Source of the DNA: Deltaproteobacteria bacterium
GTDB taxonomy: Bacteria > Desulfobacterota > Desulfomonilia > UBA1062
Direction: 5' to 3'
Length of the DNA stretch: 7,670 nucleotides
Assembly (NCBI GenBank): GCA_016934135.1
Contig: JAFGTK010000034.1
Span: 1 to 7,670 of the forward strand
Position numbers and translations under genes: made by a program. Positions within the stretch are counted from its first letter, which is position 1. Each line of letters opens with the position of its first letter. Below the pieces are notes generated by a model that had not been told where the DNA came from, ran no database searches, and saw only the letters and a program-made list of their open reading frames with translations. Below, piece by piece: positions 5,046 to 7,670 of the stretch.

Positions 5046-7460
5046 ATGGCATGTGCTGTACGAAACAAGGTCCTCAGGGATGAAACCTGCATAAAATCTT
5101 TGGGACGCATAGCTGACAAACGTACGATCAGGGAAGGATTGAAGATCTGCCTGGAGCGGGCCAGAATCATGACCGAAGTGTTCAAGAAGACCGAAGGTGA
5201 GCCGATGTGCATCCGACGTGCAAAGGCCCTGGCAGAGGTTCTGGATCATATGACACTTTTCACACGTGAGGGCGAGCTCATCGTGGGGTGCTATGCCAGC
5301 TCTGACAAAGGGCTGCCCACCTATCCCGAACTCTACTGGAGATGGCTTGAAAAAGCGGTAAAGAATCTGCCTGATTATGCTGTAATGCTAACGGATGAAG
5401 AAAAGAGGGAACTGCTGCAGATCCATGAATACTGGAAACCGTTGAGCATACACGGCAGGGAACGTGACTATATACCGGAAGGAAGATCCTGGAGGATCGG
5501 TGATTTTGTCAGCGGCGGGTGGATGTGGCAGTGGGAGATATCGACGCCGAACTATGAAAAGATCCTTTCCATAGGGCTGAATGGCATCCTCGAAGAGATC
5601 GGGGCAAGGCTCAAGGAAGTGCTTGCCGACATCTCCATACCTACAGAACTGCGTATGAAGATGATCGACGAACTCCGTGCCATGAAAATCGCAACCGAAT
5701 CAGTGGCCAGATGGGGGCTCAGATATTCTGCCATGCTTGAAGGGTACAGAGAAACCGTGAATGATCCTGAAAGGCTTCAGGAACTTGACCATATGATCGA
5801 GGTATGCCGGCAGGTGCCGGCAAAACCTGCCAGGAACCTTCACGAGGCATTGCAGTGCTTCATTTTTATCACCTTTATCATCAACTACATCGATCAGCCC
5901 CAGGTTGGTAACGGCATCCGTTTTGACAGGATATTCGCCCGATTCCTGGAAAAAGACCTTCAGGAAAAAAGGCTCACCCGAAACCAGGCAAAGGAACTTG
6001 TAGAAGCCGTATGGGTCAAGATGCAGGAGGGTGGTTATGTGCAGCCCCCTCAGTGGGTGAACAATGGGGGCGGAGGCCTGGGTTTCCAGACTATTACCCT
6101 TGGAGGCACCGATGAGAAAGGCCGCGATATAACCAGCGATATGACCCTCATGGCACTGGAGGTAACCAGGGAGATTCAGACAATTGCCCCGCAGATCGCT
6201 GTGCGTATTCATGACGGAACACCGAAAAAGCTGTACCACTCGATCTTCAAATGTGTGCGTTCCGGATGTTCGCAGCCAGCACTCTTCAATGACAAGGTCA
6301 ATATCCCCCGCCTGGTCGAAATCGGATGTCCCGAGGAAGAGGCCAGGCTCTATTCCATCAACAACTGCATGCAGCCGGTGATCCCCGGCAGAAACATACA
6401 CTACCGGGCCGGCCACAGCGGAGGCCTGGTCCTGCCCATGTGCCTTACACTCGCCCTGTCCGAGGGCAGGCTGGATATGCTCACAGGCAAGCTCGACGGC
6501 AAACTGGTCGGATACCCTACAGGGCCGGTCTCAACCTTCAAGAGCTTCGACGATGTATGGGATGCATTCTGCGCTCAGATTGAGTTCGCAGCCGAAACCA
6601 TCGGGGTGATCGCCAATATAGCCGATGTGCTCATGAAGGAATATATTCCCCGCCCCTTCCTCTCCGCAATCCTGGACGGCAATATCGAGAAAGCCTGCGA
6701 TATGAGGGACTGGGAATACCTTGGCCTGCGTCATCATCTGGTGTTCGGATGCAACAATGCTGCAGACGGACTGGCAGCCATCAGAAAACTGGTGTTTGAA
6801 GAAAAGAGGATAACGTTACAGGACTTTGTCAGCGCACTGGAAAACAACTATGAGAACGGATATGAACATCTCTATGAAATGATACGAAACGATGTTCCCA
6901 AGTTCGGCAATGACAATGACTATGTGGATACCATCAGCAGGGAGATTATGGAAAAGGTCAGACAGGTCTGCAACGACTGGTCTGACATCTACGGCAATCC
7001 TTATATCCTGGACGGAACCACCGCCTCGGCACCCATCGGCGCAGGCATGATGCTGCCTGCAAGTTGCGATGCCAGAAAGGCGGCCGAACCGTTCCACGAT
7101 GGCAGCATCTCCCCTGTCCAGGGCAGAGACACTGCCGGACCGACAGCTACGGTTCGTTCCATATCGAAGATAAACCCCATGAAGACCGGGAACCTGCTGC
7201 TTAACCAGAAATTCATGCCTGTATTTTTCGACCCGCCAAACTACGATATCATGGAGGGATATGTCTCCACGCTGAAAGACATGCAGATCCATCACGTGCA
7301 GTTCAACTGCATAGACCGGAATACGCTTATAAGTGCAAAAGAACGGCCCCAGGACTACCAGAACCTGATTGTGAGGGTTGCAGGATACTCTGCCTATTTT
7401 GTAGATCTGGACAACCGCATGCAGGATGAAATCATCACCCGGACAGAACAGGCATTCTGA
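5046..7460 (+). CDS. Glycyl radical enzyme (pyruvate formate-lyase superfamily), substrate unknown
   Basis: This 804-residue enzyme has the PFL-like barrel (about 20-650) and a C-terminal glycine-radical domain (about 680-804). The radical loop is RVAGYSAYF with the predicted radical on Gly780, followed by the usual DxQDEII-RT tail. The thiyl cysteine is Cys441 in NNCMQPVIPG, preceded by the family strand SQPALFND (409-416). Other family signatures are EPMCIRRAKAL near the N terminus, a GGxDEKGRDITSDMT block and PKFGNDNDYVD. Known dehydratases, C-S/C-N lyases and arylacetate decarboxylases carry Cys-x-Glu; here it is Cys-Met-Gln443. The segment GGWMWQWE (157-164) is unusually aromatic. There is no PFL-type Cys-Cys pair, so it is not a pyruvate formate-lyase. 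It needs a radical-SAM activase, which is not in the window. It should be cytoplasmic and oxygen-sensitive. A sigma-54 promoter points to substrate-induced expression. A fumarate-adding enzyme or a novel lyase are both possible; I cannot choose. Confidence 0.92.
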   Translation: MACAVRNKVLRDETCIKSLGRIADKRTIREGLKICLERARIMTEVFKKTEGEPMCIRRAKALAEVLDHMTLFTREGELIVGCYASSDKGLPTYPELYWRWLEKAVKNLPDYAVMLTDEEKRELLQIHEYWKPLSIHGRERDYIPEGRSWRIGDFVSGGWMWQWEISTPNYEKILSIGLNGILEEIGARLKEVLADISIPTELRMKMIDELRAMKIATESVARWGLRYSAMLEGYRETVNDPERLQELDHMIEVCRQVPAKPARNLHEALQCFIFITFIINYIDQPQVGNGIRFDRIFARFLEKDLQEKRLTRNQAKELVEAVWVKMQEGGYVQPPQWVNNGGGGLGFQTITLGGTDEKGRDITSDMTLMALEVTREIQTIAPQIAVRIHDGTPKKLYHSIFKCVRSGCSQPALFNDKVNIPRLVEIGCPEEEARLYSINNCMQPVIPGRNIHYRAGHSGGLVLPMCLTLALSEGRLDMLTGKLDGKLVGYPTGPVSTFKSFDDVWDAFCAQIEFAAETIGVIANIADVLMKEYIPRPFLSAILDGNIEKACDMRDWEYLGLRHHLVFGCNNAADGLAAIRKLVFEEKRITLQDFVSALENNYENGYEHLYEMIRNDVPKFGNDNDYVDTISREIMEKVRQVCNDWSDIYGNPYILDGTTASAPIGAGMMLPASCDARKAAEPFHDGSISPVQGRDTAGPTATVRSISKINPMKTGNLLLNQKFMPVFFDPPNYDIMEGYVSTLKDMQIHHVQFNCIDRNTLISAKERPQDYQNLIVRVAGYSAYFVDLDNRMQDEIITRTEQAF

Positions 7461-7499
7461 CATGAGAATTACCTATGCATCCACATGCATTTATCATAC

Positions 7500-7529
7500 G
7501 GAGGGCTTCTCTATACAGGGGGGCCCTCC
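7500..7529 (+). terminator. Strong hairpin downstream of the glycyl radical enzyme gene
   Basis: GGAGGGC pairs with GCCCTCC, and G-U pairs extend it inward to a 12-bp stem with a 6-nt loop (TATACA), starting 39 nt after the stop codon. No T tract follows. It may protect or shape the 3' end rather than act as a classical terminator. Confidence 0.45.
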
Positions 7530-7558
7530 TCCGGCCTCTATTCTCAAATTAATGTATT

Positions 7559-7609
7559 GGCGCAGGGGGGTATTGCGCTTCCGGCCGACCTTCCCTGCGC
7601 CCTTTGTTT
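7559..7609 (+). terminator. Probable intrinsic terminator
   Basis: A perfect 9-bp inverted repeat (GGCGCAGGG at 7559-7567 with CCCTGCGCC at 7593-7601) extends inward to 12 bp with G-U pairs. It encloses a loop of about 19 nt and is followed by CTTTGTTT. The stem is strong, but the loop is large and the T tract is interrupted. Confidence 0.45.
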
Positions 7610-7660
7610 CCGGCTGCAGCGGGGCGGTAACATAACCACAATTGGGTCAAAGGGGGTTTC

Positions 7661-7670
7661 ATGCATATAA
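7661..7670 (+). CDS. Possible start of a further gene, cut by the window edge
   Basis: AAAGGGGG at 7649-7656 stands 4 nt before an ATG (Met-His-Ile). Only three codons are visible, so nothing can be said of the product. The position downstream of a glycyl radical enzyme would suit an activase gene, but this is speculation. Confidence 0.2.

Noticed and set aside
5700..6416. 238-codon antisense frame within the glycyl radical enzyme gene
   Set aside because: It is a shadow of a well-supported gene on the opposite strand, with no family signature of its own.
7462..7635. Short frame after the glycyl radical enzyme, with a stretch FSIQGG faintly like the FSIHDGPG of activases
   Set aside because: It lacks the CxxxCxxC cluster motif, overlaps two hairpins, has no ribosome binding site and loses all resemblance after a few residues.

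Overview
The window looks like part of the chromosome of a strictly anaerobic bacterium of roughly 50% GC, most plausibly Desulfobacterota-like (a sulfate reducer or syntroph). This is inferred from three things: an oxygen-sensitive glycyl radical enzyme, a biotin-dependent transcarboxylase pair, and sigma-54 type promoters. No rRNA, tRNA, CRISPR array or complete insertion sequence was seen.

Left block (13-4307, minus strand). Three genes read leftward. The first encodes a 671-residue protein with a 5S/OadA-type carboxyltransferase domain joined to a C-terminal biotinyl domain. The second encodes a 542-residue 12S/PccB-type acyl-CoA carboxyltransferase. The third encodes a small YbhB/YbcL (PEBP) protein. 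The first two have the parts for moving a carboxyl group between a 2-oxoacid (pyruvate/oxaloacetate) and an acyl-CoA (methylmalonyl-CoA/propionyl-CoA or a relative). No biotin carboxylase and no membrane decarboxylase subunit lies in the window.

Central block (4308-5045). This is a gene-free divergent control region. Each side carries a near-perfect sigma-54 promoter with the same half-elements, TGGCAT-N5-TTGCT. One is at 4507-4522 and fires left; the other is at 4975-4990 and fires right. The rightward promoter is preceded by a full-consensus IHF site and by imperfect dyads at enhancer distance. The leftward transcript would have a leader of about 190 nt with nested inverted repeats. A decayed 113-bp inverted-repeat structure lies between the promoters.

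Right block (5046-7460, plus strand). One gene encodes an 804-residue glycyl radical enzyme with an intact glycyl radical loop (Gly780) and thiyl cysteine (Cys441). Its Cys loop reads Cys-Met-Gln-Pro, not the Cys-x-Glu of known dehydratases, decarboxylases and lyases. The substrate cannot be assigned. Two hairpins follow the gene, and a possible start of another gene sits at the right edge. No activating radical-SAM enzyme is in the window.

Working model (inference): two divergent transcripts under sigma-54 and enhancer-binding-protein control. They would co-induce a radical enzyme acting on an unidentified substrate and a transcarboxylase that conserves a carboxyl group while processing an acyl-CoA intermediate.
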